DNA of 7,180 nucleotides from Sphingomonas sp. (GTDB taxonomy: Bacteria > Pseudomonadota > Alphaproteobacteria > Sphingomonadales > Sphingomonadaceae): NCBI GenBank assembly GCA_013822915.1, contig PNLG01000095.1, positions 1 through 7,180 on the forward strand, in the 5' to 3' direction. The position numbers and the translations under genes are program-made. Shown here piece by piece: positions 1 to 6,461 of the stretch. Each line of letters opens with the position of its first letter. Position 1 is the first letter of the stretch. The notes under the pieces were generated by a model. It ran no database searches, had not been told where the DNA came from, and saw only the letters and a program-made list of their open reading frames with translations.

Positions 1-2985
1 AGCTGTTATCCGCACATTAAACTCAAACGGCAACCGTTGCAGCCGCCGCACCAGGAAATTGCTTTTCGCGCCCTTGCCTTGGCTTAGCCCGGTAAAGCGC
101 ACCTCGGTGATCATGTCGCCGTCAAGCGCGCCGTTCATCGCGACGGTCAGGCTCTTATACCGCAGCGATTTGAGCGCCTGAAACGCGGTATTGCCCCAAA
201 AGCCCAGATCCTCCTGGCTGACTTCGCCGACATAGGCGATGGTGCCGCCGCCGGCGCGGACCCGCAATTCGCCATTTTCGATGCGGCCGCCTTTCGCGTT
301 GAAAATGATCGGCAGCGTGCCGTCGAAAACCCCGGTCGCGTCGAGATTTTTGAAGTCGAGCTGCTGCAGAAACTCGCCCGCATCCACCCCCTCCAGCCGA
401 AAGGTCAGCCGCCGCTCGGCACTTACCGCCAGGTCGAGGTCGGACGGGTCGAGCAGCAGCGCCCCTTGTGCAAACGGCCAACGCCCCCCCTCGATCCGGA
501 CATGCTGGTCGGGAAGCAATTGATACTCGATCACGCCGCGCTCCACCGCGACACCGGGGTTGACCCGCGCCACCGTCACTCGCTGCCCCGGCGCGGTTAC
601 CATATTGAGCAGGTCGGTAAATTGGATCTCGGTCGCGATCCCCTCAACCGGGCCAAAGGCGGCGTCGAGGTCGAGCCCAGTGGTGCGGAACACGCCGCTG
701 CTCGTTGCGCCATCGGCGGTCCAGTCGATCCGTCCCGTGCCGCTCACCGCGCCGCGCACTTCGGCGACTACGCCGTAGGTCAGCGGGGTCAGCCGGTTGG
801 GCTGAAAGCTGTCCGAAAACAGGGTGTCGGGCACGCTTAGGTCGGCATGGCCCACACCGGAGGCGAGGTCATGGGCAATCGCTGCCCGCACGATTGCGGG
901 GTCATGGCCGGGCGCGTGCAACGTCGCGGTCGCGGTGATCTGCCCATCCGCCAGCGTCAGCGCCATGTCGCGGCTGACCAGCGGGTTGAAACGCGTGTCG
1001 ATAGCGGCATCGGCAACTTGCAGCGCGCCACTGAGTGACAGCGCGCCCTCTGCAAACTGCCACGCGCCCGCCGCCTCGCTCATCCGCAGCGGCACTGTGC
1101 CGATATGGCCCGAAGCGCCCGTGAAGCGCCCGCCTGCGCCCGCACCGCTGATCGTGCCGTCGAGCGATGCCGCCTCGACCACCGTCACCGCTTCGCCCTC
1201 ACCAAGCGCCGCGCGCGGGGTGGTGATGGTGAAGCCATTGCTGCCCAGCCGGTAACGCAGCCCGTCCGCCGCCAGCCGCACCGGCGATCCGCCAAGCGTC
1301 CCGCTCAGCGCGACATCGGCGACGCGCGCCGTCCCTGACAAGCGCTCCCCATCGACCCGCGCGAGCGCCGTCCCTTCTGCGCAGACCCGCGCCCGCGCCG
1401 GATCAAGCGTCAGCGCCGCCACCCGCACCCGGTCAAACGCGATCAGCGTGCAGCCCGGATTGATCGCGACGCCGCGCCCGTCCCAACGCGCGCTGACCGC
1501 CGCGCGCATCCCGTCGATCCGCCCGCCGTCCACCGGCCCGCTGAACCGCACCGCGGCCTGCACTCGGCCACTGCTGCGATCGACCACCGCCTGAAAGTTG
1601 GAAATATCGAGCCGCGCGGTCCCCGCGGCATAGGGAGAAATGCGCCCGCGGACGCGGATCGCCCCGCCGATGCGCGCCTGCGATAGCTGCACCCGCGCCC
1701 CCGGCAACCCGCTGCCGCCCAAACTCAGCGCCGTGTTAAGGCGTAATCCTGCGCCGTCGATCGTAATCGCCTCCGCCCCGGCGAGCGTGGCGCGCGCGCC
1801 GCTCGTGCTCGCCAACGCAATCTGGCCGATCACGGCGCGAAAGCCGGATGCAGCGGGCATGACGTCGAGTTGTGCCGTCCCGCCAAAATCGCGCGCCGCT
1901 GCCAGCCCTGCCCTCGCCGCTGCCGACACCAGCGGGGCGAACGGCGTGCCCGATCCTGTGCTGCCCGCCACCGCGATCGTCCGCAGCCGCGCGGGTGAGA
2001 GCGCTGCCCCCGTCGCCGACACGCGCCCGGCAAATCCGCTCCCCCCAAGTCCGGCGTGATAGCGCCCGATGAGCATCAGGCGCTTGGCGCTCGCCTCGGT
2101 CGCAGCGATTTGGCTGGCGTTGAGCGTCACCTCGCCTGCGGTCCGAGTCGCATTGCCCGCAAAGTCGACGATGCCCGATCCGCCGGCTGCCCGCGCAACG
2201 CCGCTGCGCAGTGCGCCAAAGCCGATGCGCACGCGTCCCGCCCAGCGGTCAAAGGTCGCGCCAAGCTGCGCATCGACGTCCGCGCTGACGTTGGCGACCG
2301 CCCCCGCATCACAGGTGACGCCCGCCGCCTGCACTGGCCCGGTCAGCAGCGCCCGACCGTCTTGCGTTCGCAAGCGCAGCGCCCCGCTAACGCCCGTCGC
2401 CCGGCACCCGCCGCCGGTCAACGTCTCGCTTCCAACCGCCAGCGTCCCTGCAAACCCATTGTCGATCCGCCCGCGCCCCGCCAGCCGCGCCTCGACCATG
2501 CCCGCCGGGGTGACGAGCGACAGCCGGCCATCGGCCAGCTCCAACCGATAAGCGGACAGTCGCGCTACCTGTCCCGTGCTTGCGGGGAGCAGCCGGTCGA
2601 GCGCGCCGAGCATCAACCGCCCATCGGCCAACCGCCCACGCACCCGCACTCGGCCTGCCCGAATCCCCGTCACTTGCGCACCGCTGAGCGACACATTGGT
2701 GTCAAGCTCGACCCAGTCGGCGGTCAGGTCGGGCCGTGCCGGATCGCCAATCACCACGCGCTCCAGCCGCTGGGTGCGCAGGCCAAGCTCGGTAATTTCA
2801 TAGCGCGCCGCAACCTGGCGGCTTGCGAGTTCGCGGTTCACCCATTCGGTCGCGATCGCGCGCCGCCCGATCCACGCCCCCGCCGCCGTCACCAGCGCCA
2901 GCACCGCCAGCGATCCGCCGATCCAGCGCAGTCGGTGGCGCGTCGGGCGGGCAGCTTGCCGATGATCGCCGGTTGATTCGCGCAC
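1..2985 (-). CDS. ydbH: YdbH-family AsmA-like inner-membrane/periplasmic protein, C-terminus cut by window edge
   Basis: In E. coli, YdbH is one of three AsmA-like proteins (with TamB and YhdP) implicated in moving phospholipids from inner to outer membrane; that role is transferred here by family. The minus frame is open for 995 codons with no stop before base 1. Residues 1-20 are basic and hydrophilic. Residues 21-40 (WIGGSLAVLALVTAAGAWIG) form one membrane anchor. A long Gly/Ala/Arg-rich stretch, probably beta-rich and periplasmic, follows. The family-typical C-terminal part is clear: VEGIATEIQFTDLLNM, GRWPF at about 834-838, FLQQLDFKNL, FDGTLPI, IAYVGEVSQEDLGFWGNTAF from about 916, and FLVRRLQRLPFEFNV at about 977-991. 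By family comparison only a few dozen residues should be missing. The start is GTG at 2985, preceded by GGGAG with 5-base spacing; GTG at 2991 is in frame but poorly placed. The only cysteines are C194, C225, C512 and C535. In related genomes ynbE- and ydbL-like genes usually follow; here they would lie off the left edge. Confidence 0.9.
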   Translation of the reverse strand, partial: MRESTGDHRQAARPTRHRLRWIGGSLAVLALVTAAGAWIGRRAIATEWVNRELASRQVAARYEITELGLRTQRLERVVIGDPARPDLTADWVELDTNVSLSGAQVTGIRAGRVRVRGRLADGRLMLGALDRLLPASTGQVARLSAYRLELADGRLSLVTPAGMVEARLAGRGRIDNGFAGTLAVGSETLTGGGCRATGVSGALRLRTQDGRALLTGPVQAAGVTCDAGAVANVSADVDAQLGATFDRWAGRVRIGFGALRSGVARAAGGSGIVDFAGNATRTAGEVTLNASQIAATEASAKRLMLIGRYHAGLGGSGFAGRVSATGAALSPARLRTIAVAGSTGSGTPFAPLVSAAARAGLAAARDFGGTAQLDVMPAASGFRAVIGQIALASTSGARATLAGAEAITIDGAGLRLNTALSLGGSGLPGARVQLSQARIGGAIRVRGRISPYAAGTARLDISNFQAVVDRSSGRVQAAVRFSGPVDGGRIDGMRAAVSARWDGRGVAINPGCTLIAFDRVRVAALTLDPARARVCAEGTALARVDGERLSGTARVADVALSGTLGGSPVRLAADGLRYRLGSNGFTITTPRAALGEGEAVTVVEAASLDGTISGAGAGGRFTGASGHIGTVPLRMSEAAGAWQFAEGALSLSGALQVADAAIDTRFNPLVSRDMALTLADGQITATATLHAPGHDPAIVRAAIAHDLASGVGHADLSVPDTLFSDSFQPNRLTPLTYGVVAEVRGAVSGTGRIDWTADGATSSGVFRTTGLDLDAAFGPVEGIATEIQFTDLLNMVTAPGQRVTVARVNPGVAVERGVIEYQLLPDQHVRIEGGRWPFAQGALLLDPSDLDLAVSAERRLTFRLEGVDAGEFLQQLDFKNLDATGVFDGTLPIIFNAKGGRIENGELRVRAGGGTIAYVGEVSQEDLGFWGNTAFQALKSLRYKSLTVAMNGALDGDMITEVRFTGLSQGKGAKSNFLVRRLQRLPFEFNVRITA

Positions 2986-3081
2986 ACTCACTCCCGGCCA
3001 CCCGCCTTGGTGGCTAGCATAGCCCGCGCGATCCCATGCGCAATTGCCACCCGCTGCGACAAGGCGTAATTCCCCCCGCGC
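2986..3081. promoter_or_regulatory. Divergent intergenic region between the ydbH-like gene and radC, with a small hairpin
   Basis: About 96 bases separate two divergent starts, so promoters for both genes must lie here or inside the opposite gene. I see no convincing -35/-10 pair. A perfect 6-bp stem (GCCACC / GGTGGC, 2997-3002 with 3009-3014, 6-base loop) sits directly upstream of the ydbH ribosome binding site and would be in that gene's 5' leader. GCTAGC (3013-3018) is a plain palindrome beside it. No T-run follows the stem, so it is not an intrinsic terminator. Any effect on ydbH translation is a guess. Confidence 0.35.
2991..2995 (-). promoter_or_regulatory. Ribosome binding site that decides the GTG start of the ydbH-like gene
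   Basis: The minus strand reads GGGAG, then five bases, then GTG (2985-2983). A second in-frame GTG at 2991-2989 overlaps this motif and would have only GGGA directly against it. No in-frame ATG lies nearby upstream. The later GTG is therefore the better start, though both give the same protein apart from two residues. Confidence 0.55.
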
Positions 3082-3792
3082 ATGAGCATGTCCGGCGATC
3101 CCCAGCGCGAAAGCGGCCCGCCGCCCGACCATCACGGCCACCGCGCGCGCCTTCGCCAGCGGCTCGTGGGGCAAGGCGGCGATGGTCTCCATGATTATGA
3201 GCTGATCGAATATCTGCTCGCGCTGGCGATCCCTCGGCGCGATACCAAGCCGCTGGCAAAGGCGCTGCTCGCCGAATTTGGCGGCATCGGCGCACTGATG
3301 GCCGCCCCCGCCGATGAACTGATGCGCGTGAAGGGCATCGGGGAGACGACGATTGCGGCGATCAAGATCGTGCAGGCCACCGCGCTGCGGATGCTGCGCA
3401 CGCAAGTCGCCAACCGTCCGGTCATCGCCAATTGGCAAGCGCTGATCGATTACCTCCACGCCGACATGGCGCATCACCTGATCGAGCGGGTGCGCGTGCT
3501 CCACCTCAACACCCGCAACATGCTGATCCGCGACGAGCTGATCGCCGAGGGGACGATCGACGAAGCCGCGGTCCATGTCCGCCAGATTTTGAAGCGCGCC
3601 ATGGATCTGGGATCGGCGTCAATCATTCTGGTGCACAACCACCCCGGCGGCGACCCATCCCCCAGCCGCGCGGATATCGAGCTGACGCGCAGCATTGCGA
3701 CTGCGCTGAAGGCACCGGGGATCGCGCTGCACGATCACATCATCATCGGCACGCAGGGGCATGTCAGCCTGCGCGCGCAAGGGCTGATCTGA
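3082..3792 (+). CDS. radC: RadC/MPN (JAB/JAMM) domain protein, complete
   Basis: This is a RadC-family (UPF0758/DUF2466) protein of 236 residues, close to the usual family length. Residues about 20-105 are the N-terminal helical part with a helix-hairpin-helix DNA-binding motif (LMRVKGIGETTIAAIK, 80-95). Residues about 112-236 are the MPN domain with a complete JAMM zinc motif: H185-N-H187-P then D198 (H-x-H-x10-D). E152 in the DELIAEGT segment is the likely catalytic glutamate. The fold is that of a zinc metalloprotease, but the cellular role is unsettled; the old DNA-repair assignment from E. coli is not well supported. An in-frame TAA at 3067-3069 makes ATG 3082 the earliest ATG start; ATG 3088 is the alternative. 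Neither has a good Shine-Dalgarno sequence, as the bases just upstream are C-rich. The gene diverges from the ydbH-like gene and converges on the receptor gene, so it is probably transcribed alone. Confidence 0.97.
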   Translation: MSMSGDPQRESGPPPDHHGHRARLRQRLVGQGGDGLHDYELIEYLLALAIPRRDTKPLAKALLAEFGGIGALMAAPADELMRVKGIGETTIAAIKIVQATALRMLRTQVANRPVIANWQALIDYLHADMAHHLIERVRVLHLNTRNMLIRDELIAEGTIDEAAVHVRQILKRAMDLGSASIILVHNHPGGDPSPSRADIELTRSIATALKAPGIALHDHIIIGTQGHVSLRAQGLI

Positions 3793-3844
3793 ACCGCGCA
3801 CGCCGGGAAGCCGCCCGCCCCCCGGCGCCGCGTGCGGGTTCAGA
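3788..3844. terminator. Two-way terminator-like inverted repeat between convergent radC and receptor gene
   Basis: The left arm TCTGAACCGCGCACG (3788-3802) pairs with the right arm CGTGCGGGTTCAGA (3831-3844): 14 base pairs with one bulged G at 3796. A smaller inner stem (3803-3807 with 3821-3825) can stack inside it. The radC stop (3790-3792) and the receptor stop (3842-3840) both lie in the outer stem, one in each arm. The genes are only 47 bases apart and convergent, so a shared terminator is expected. Neither side has a clear T-run, so classical intrinsic termination is not certain; a block to opposing transcription or protection of mRNA 3' ends is also possible. Confidence 0.6.
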
Positions 3845-6107
3845 ACTTCGCGGCGATCTGACCACCGAAAAAGCGCGGTTCCGCCGGGATCAGCGTCGCC
3901 CCGCCAAACGCCCCGCCGGTATTGCCCGCGTCGAGCAGATAGCGCGCATTGGTCGCGTTGCGGATGAAGCCCGACAACTCATAGCGCCCGTCCATGAAGC
4001 TGACGCCCGCGCGCAAATTGGCGAGCACCACCGGCCCCTGCGCAATCAACGGGTTGTTGGGCACTTCAAAGAAAATGCGGCTGCGATAGGTCACGGTCGG
4101 CGTCGCGAACAGCTTTACCCCGCCGCCAATCGGCGCGTCGATCGTCAGGCCCGCCGCCAACTGCACTTCGGGCTGAAGGCGAAAGCGATTGCCCGCAAAC
4201 CGGCCATTGGCGGCCGTCTGGTCGATCCCCCCGCTGATATAGCCGACATTTGCAAACAAATTGGCCCAGGAAAGGAGTTTCAGATTGGCCTCGGCTTCAA
4301 AGCCCAGATTGCTTGCGGTGCCCGCGCTCACCGTCACCACCTGACCCGTGCCGGTGACGACCGAAACCTGGAAATTGAAATATTGCTGATAATACAGCCC
4401 AATCGACCCGGAGAGCGGCCCGACGCGCCCCTTCAGCCCCCCTTCGTAATTCCACACCACTTCCTCGCCGATCGGCGTGATTGCGGGCACGGGGCCAGCC
4501 GGGGTCGATGCTGCGGCAACCTGCACCACCGGCGAGCGGCGCCCCTTCGACACCGTCACAAAGAAGTTCACATTGTCGTTGATGCGATAGAGCGCATTGA
4601 AGCGCGGGAGGACGGCGGCAAAGCTGTCTTCGGAGAAGAATGTCTGGCCGCGCGTATCGACCTGCCCCGGGATGACCGAGGGGCCACCCGTCAGGATCGA
4701 GCGCGGAACAGTCGCGAAAAAGCCCGACCGGCGCTTTTCGATCTGAATCCGCACCCCCGCCGTCAGTTCGAGTTGGCGCACCGGCGTCCATGCCACATCG
4801 CCAAAGACCGAATAAGTGTCGTTGCGGCCGATATTGCCGAAAACCGACCGGTTGAAAATGGGCGGCAGCGCGTCGGCCGGAACGGTGCCGTTCGGCGCAA
4901 CACAGGTTGGTCCAAGCCCGCCACCAAGGCACGCGAAGAACACCCGCTCGTTGGTGGAAAAGGGCACGATCTGTTGCCCATCTTCGCGGAAGTAATTCCA
5001 TCCGAACGCCGCCCGGAATTTCGGATCAATATAGGTGAAGCGCCCCTCATGATTGACCTGATACCCGAAAGCCTGTTCGGCGAACTCCAGGAACGTCGCG
5101 CGCGACCCGTCGGCGTCGAAAATCTCAAGGCTGTCGAACCGGCGGTACCCATTGGTCGTGGTGAAGTTCCAGCCTTCGGCAAAGTCATAGCCCAGCGTCA
5201 GATTGGCGTCATACACATCGCGCGTCAGGCCAAGCAGCGGCGCACCCAGCACGGCGGCCGATTGCGGCGAGCCGCTGAGGTTCGCCGGGCCGAAGGGATT
5301 GGGCGGGCCGGCTTCGGTCGGCAGGCGGCTGGAGATGAACGGCGTGCCGCCATTGCGCTGACGGTCATAAGTGGCGACGAAATCGAGCGTGAAAGCATCG
5401 ACCGGCGCGAAATGCAGCGACCCGCGCAGGCCAAGCTGATCCTGCGAATACAGGTCGCGCTGCACCGTTGAGAGGTTGCGGACATAGCCGTCGCGATTCT
5501 TATATTCGCCCGCAAACCGCACCGCGATCGTGTCGTTGCCGTAATTGACAAAGCCCGAGGCGAGCCGCGCATCGAAATTGCCATAGCCCAGCGTCAGCGC
5601 GCCCGATGTGCCCGGCCGTGGCTTCGCCGAAATAATGCTGATCGCGCCCACCGCCGATGCGGTGCCGAACAGCGTCGCCTGCGGCCCCTTGATCACCTCC
5701 ACCCGGTCGACGTCGAAAATCGCCTGATACGACCCGCGCGACCGCGAGATGTCGACGCCGTTATAATAAAGCGTCACGCGCGGCCCTTGCTGGGCCGAGC
5801 CGCTGTCCGACGTGATGCCGCGAATGACAATGCCGGGGTTGTTCGCGCTCTGCTCCTGAATGTTCAGGCCAGGCACAAAGTTCGACAATTCGTCGAGGTC
5901 CGAAACGCCAAGCTCGCGCAACCGCTGCCCGCTGTTGACCGAAATGGTAATCGGCACATCGACCGCGCGCTGCTCCACCTTTTGCGCGGTGACGATGACT
6001 TCATTTTCGTCGGGTTCGTCATCGGGTGCTGCCTGCGCGTGCGCCGTCTGAGCGATGAAGCCGGTGGACAGCAGCAGCGACGCGATGATGAAACGACGAA
6101 TGGACAT
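3840..6107 (-). CDS. TonB-dependent outer-membrane receptor, complete, substrate unknown
   Basis: This is a 755-residue TonB-dependent receptor, which imports a bound ligand (often an iron complex, sometimes a sugar or aromatic) across the outer membrane using TonB/ExbBD energy. Residues 1-24 are a signal peptide with probable cleavage after AHA. EVIVTA (36-41) is the likely TonB box. Residues about 45-165 are the plug, with the hallmark segment DVDRVEVIKGPQATLFGTAS (132-151) followed by AVGAISIIS. The rest is a 22-strand-type barrel, with the barrel motif NYEGGLKGR (553-561) and a terminal Phe (F755) as the usual outer-membrane assembly signal. There is no N-terminal FecA-type signalling extension, so direct anti-sigma signalling is unlikely. 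The only two cysteines, C393 and C402, lie close together in a Gly-rich segment that is probably an extracellular loop. The start ATG has GGGGGGAG seven bases upstream. No transporter, sigma factor or catabolic gene is adjacent, so the substrate cannot be named. Confidence 0.96.
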   Translation of the reverse strand: MSIRRFIIASLLLSTGFIAQTAHAQAAPDDEPDENEVIVTAQKVEQRAVDVPITISVNSGQRLRELGVSDLDELSNFVPGLNIQEQSANNPGIVIRGITSDSGSAQQGPRVTLYYNGVDISRSRGSYQAIFDVDRVEVIKGPQATLFGTASAVGAISIISAKPRPGTSGALTLGYGNFDARLASGFVNYGNDTIAVRFAGEYKNRDGYVRNLSTVQRDLYSQDQLGLRGSLHFAPVDAFTLDFVATYDRQRNGGTPFISSRLPTEAGPPNPFGPANLSGSPQSAAVLGAPLLGLTRDVYDANLTLGYDFAEGWNFTTTNGYRRFDSLEIFDADGSRATFLEFAEQAFGYQVNHEGRFTYIDPKFRAAFGWNYFREDGQQIVPFSTNERVFFACLGGGLGPTCVAPNGTVPADALPPIFNRSVFGNIGRNDTYSVFGDVAWTPVRQLELTAGVRIQIEKRRSGFFATVPRSILTGGPSVIPGQVDTRGQTFFSEDSFAAVLPRFNALYRINDNVNFFVTVSKGRRSPVVQVAAASTPAGPVPAITPIGEEVVWNYEGGLKGRVGPLSGSIGLYYQQYFNFQVSVVTGTGQVVTVSAGTASNLGFEAEANLKLLSWANLFANVGYISGGIDQTAANGRFAGNRFRLQPEVQLAAGLTIDAPIGGGVKLFATPTVTYRSRIFFEVPNNPLIAQGPVVLANLRAGVSFMDGRYELSGFIRNATNARYLLDAGNTGGAFGGATLIPAEPRFFGGQIAAKF

Positions 6108-6114
6108 GATATGG

Positions 6115-6122
6115 CTCCCCCC
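6115..6122 (-). promoter_or_regulatory. Ribosome binding site of the TonB-dependent receptor
   Basis: The minus strand reads GGGGGGAG and ends seven bases before the ATG at 6107. It contains a GGAG core at good spacing and fixes the start, which also gives a normal-length signal peptide. Confidence 0.7.
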
Positions 6123-6156
6123 GAATGGACGTGAGACGCGTTGGCGGGGGATTGTG

Positions 6157-6172
6157 AATGCTGCACTGCATT
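6157..6172. promoter_or_regulatory. Dyad AATGC-N6-GCATT upstream of the receptor gene, possible operator
   Basis: The sequence AATGC TGCACT GCATT has perfect 5-bp arms. Its near edge is about 50 bases upstream of the receptor start codon, probably in the 5' leader. It shares the half-site ATGC/GCAT with the dyad at 6208-6222. A role as a repressor site is inference only. Confidence 0.3.
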
Positions 6173-6207
6173 AGCGCGACATTCCGATGACAGGCGGACC
6201 AGGCGCG

Positions 6208-6222
6208 CATGCGATCTGCATG
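6208..6222. promoter_or_regulatory. Dyad CATGC-N5-GCATG upstream of the receptor gene, possible operator
   Basis: The sequence CATGC GATCT GCATG has perfect 5-bp arms. Its centre is about 50 bases from that of the 6157-6172 dyad, roughly five helical turns. It overlaps the -10 region of the possible receptor promoter (6220-6248), a normal place for an operator. No known regulator is assigned. Confidence 0.3.
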
Positions 6223-6248
6223 ATCGAAACGACCAAACATCTGATCAA
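6220..6248 (-). promoter_or_regulatory. Possible sigma-70-type promoter of the receptor gene
   Basis: On the minus strand, TTGATC (6248-6243), a 17-base spacer, and GATCAT (6225-6220) each match four of six consensus positions (TTGACA, TATAAT). The local DNA is AT-richer than its surroundings. It would give a 5' leader of about 105 bases. The match is weak and the call tentative. Confidence 0.25.
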
Positions 6249-6367
6249 TATATTAGAAATTGCCTCGCGCTCATTCGCCGCATCATCGCGCCATCCGCTC
6301 CTTTTACCCTAGAATTTTTGCAAACGCGAACACCTCGCCCGCCCGACTCGGCACGCGATAATGTGGT

Positions 6368-6396
6368 TTGGCGGGACGGGCGCGCTTTGCTAGGGG
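6368..6396 (+). promoter_or_regulatory. Possible housekeeping promoter of purB
   Basis: TTGGCG (6368-6373), a 17-base spacer, and TAGGGG (6391-6396) lie about 65 bases upstream of the purB start. The -35 box is fair and the -10 box poor by E. coli standards. The GC-rich context around GCTTTGCTAGGGGC resembles what I recall before housekeeping genes in sphingomonads. GATAAT (6357-6362) is an alternative -10 box but has no good -35 partner. Confidence 0.3.
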
Positions 6397-6461
6397 CACC
6401 GCACTGACTGAGCGGGCCGCATCCGGCACCGCCGCCCGCCGCCCGACCAAAGGAAGACTGC

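Larger units (their letters stand above)
6108..6461. other. 354-base divergent intergenic region between receptor gene and purB
   Basis: No credible gene lies here. Short open frames on both strands have no ribosome binding site, no recognisable protein, and unusual composition. The middle is less GC-rich than its surroundings, notably around 6229-6263 and 6300-6325, as expected for promoter DNA. It holds two ATGC...GCAT dyads nearer the receptor gene, possible promoters for both flanking genes, and one GANTC site (6345-6349), the CcrM methylation target in alphaproteobacteria. I see no Fur-box-like sequence and no riboswitch that I recognise. Confidence 0.6.

Noticed and set aside
1640..2059. 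139-codon plus-strand frame rich in Ala/Pro/Ser
   Set aside because: It is antisense to the intact ydbH-like frame, has low-complexity composition typical of GC-rich shadow frames, and has no ribosome binding site.
2056..2976. 306-codon open frame on the plus strand inside the ydbH-like gene
   Set aside because: It is the same codon-aligned antisense artefact. The minus-strand frame encodes a recognisable YdbH-family protein across the whole region.
1..3000. Possible internal repeats or a frameshift in the long ydbH-like gene
   Set aside because: I checked most of the frame codon by codon and found no in-frame stop. Family-typical sequence appears in one frame at both ends. The Gly/Ala-rich middle looks repetitive only in composition; I found no long direct repeat.
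3432..5471. 679-codon open frame on the plus strand, overlapping the end of radC and running antisense to the receptor gene
   Set aside because: It is codon-aligned with the receptor, so a stop would need a TTA, CTA or TCA codon in that gene, and these are rare in this GC-rich DNA. Its protein is Arg/Ala/Pro/His-rich with no recognisable family, and two well-supported genes already occupy the region.
6226..6265. AT-richer island checked for a Fur box or other iron-control site upstream of the receptor
   Set aside because: I could not find an arrangement resembling GATAATGATTATC on either strand, so no iron regulation is claimed.
6141..6407. 88-codon plus-strand frame in the receptor/purB intergenic region
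   Set aside because: It has a non-ATG start, no ribosome binding site and no recognisable motif, and it overlaps likely promoter DNA.
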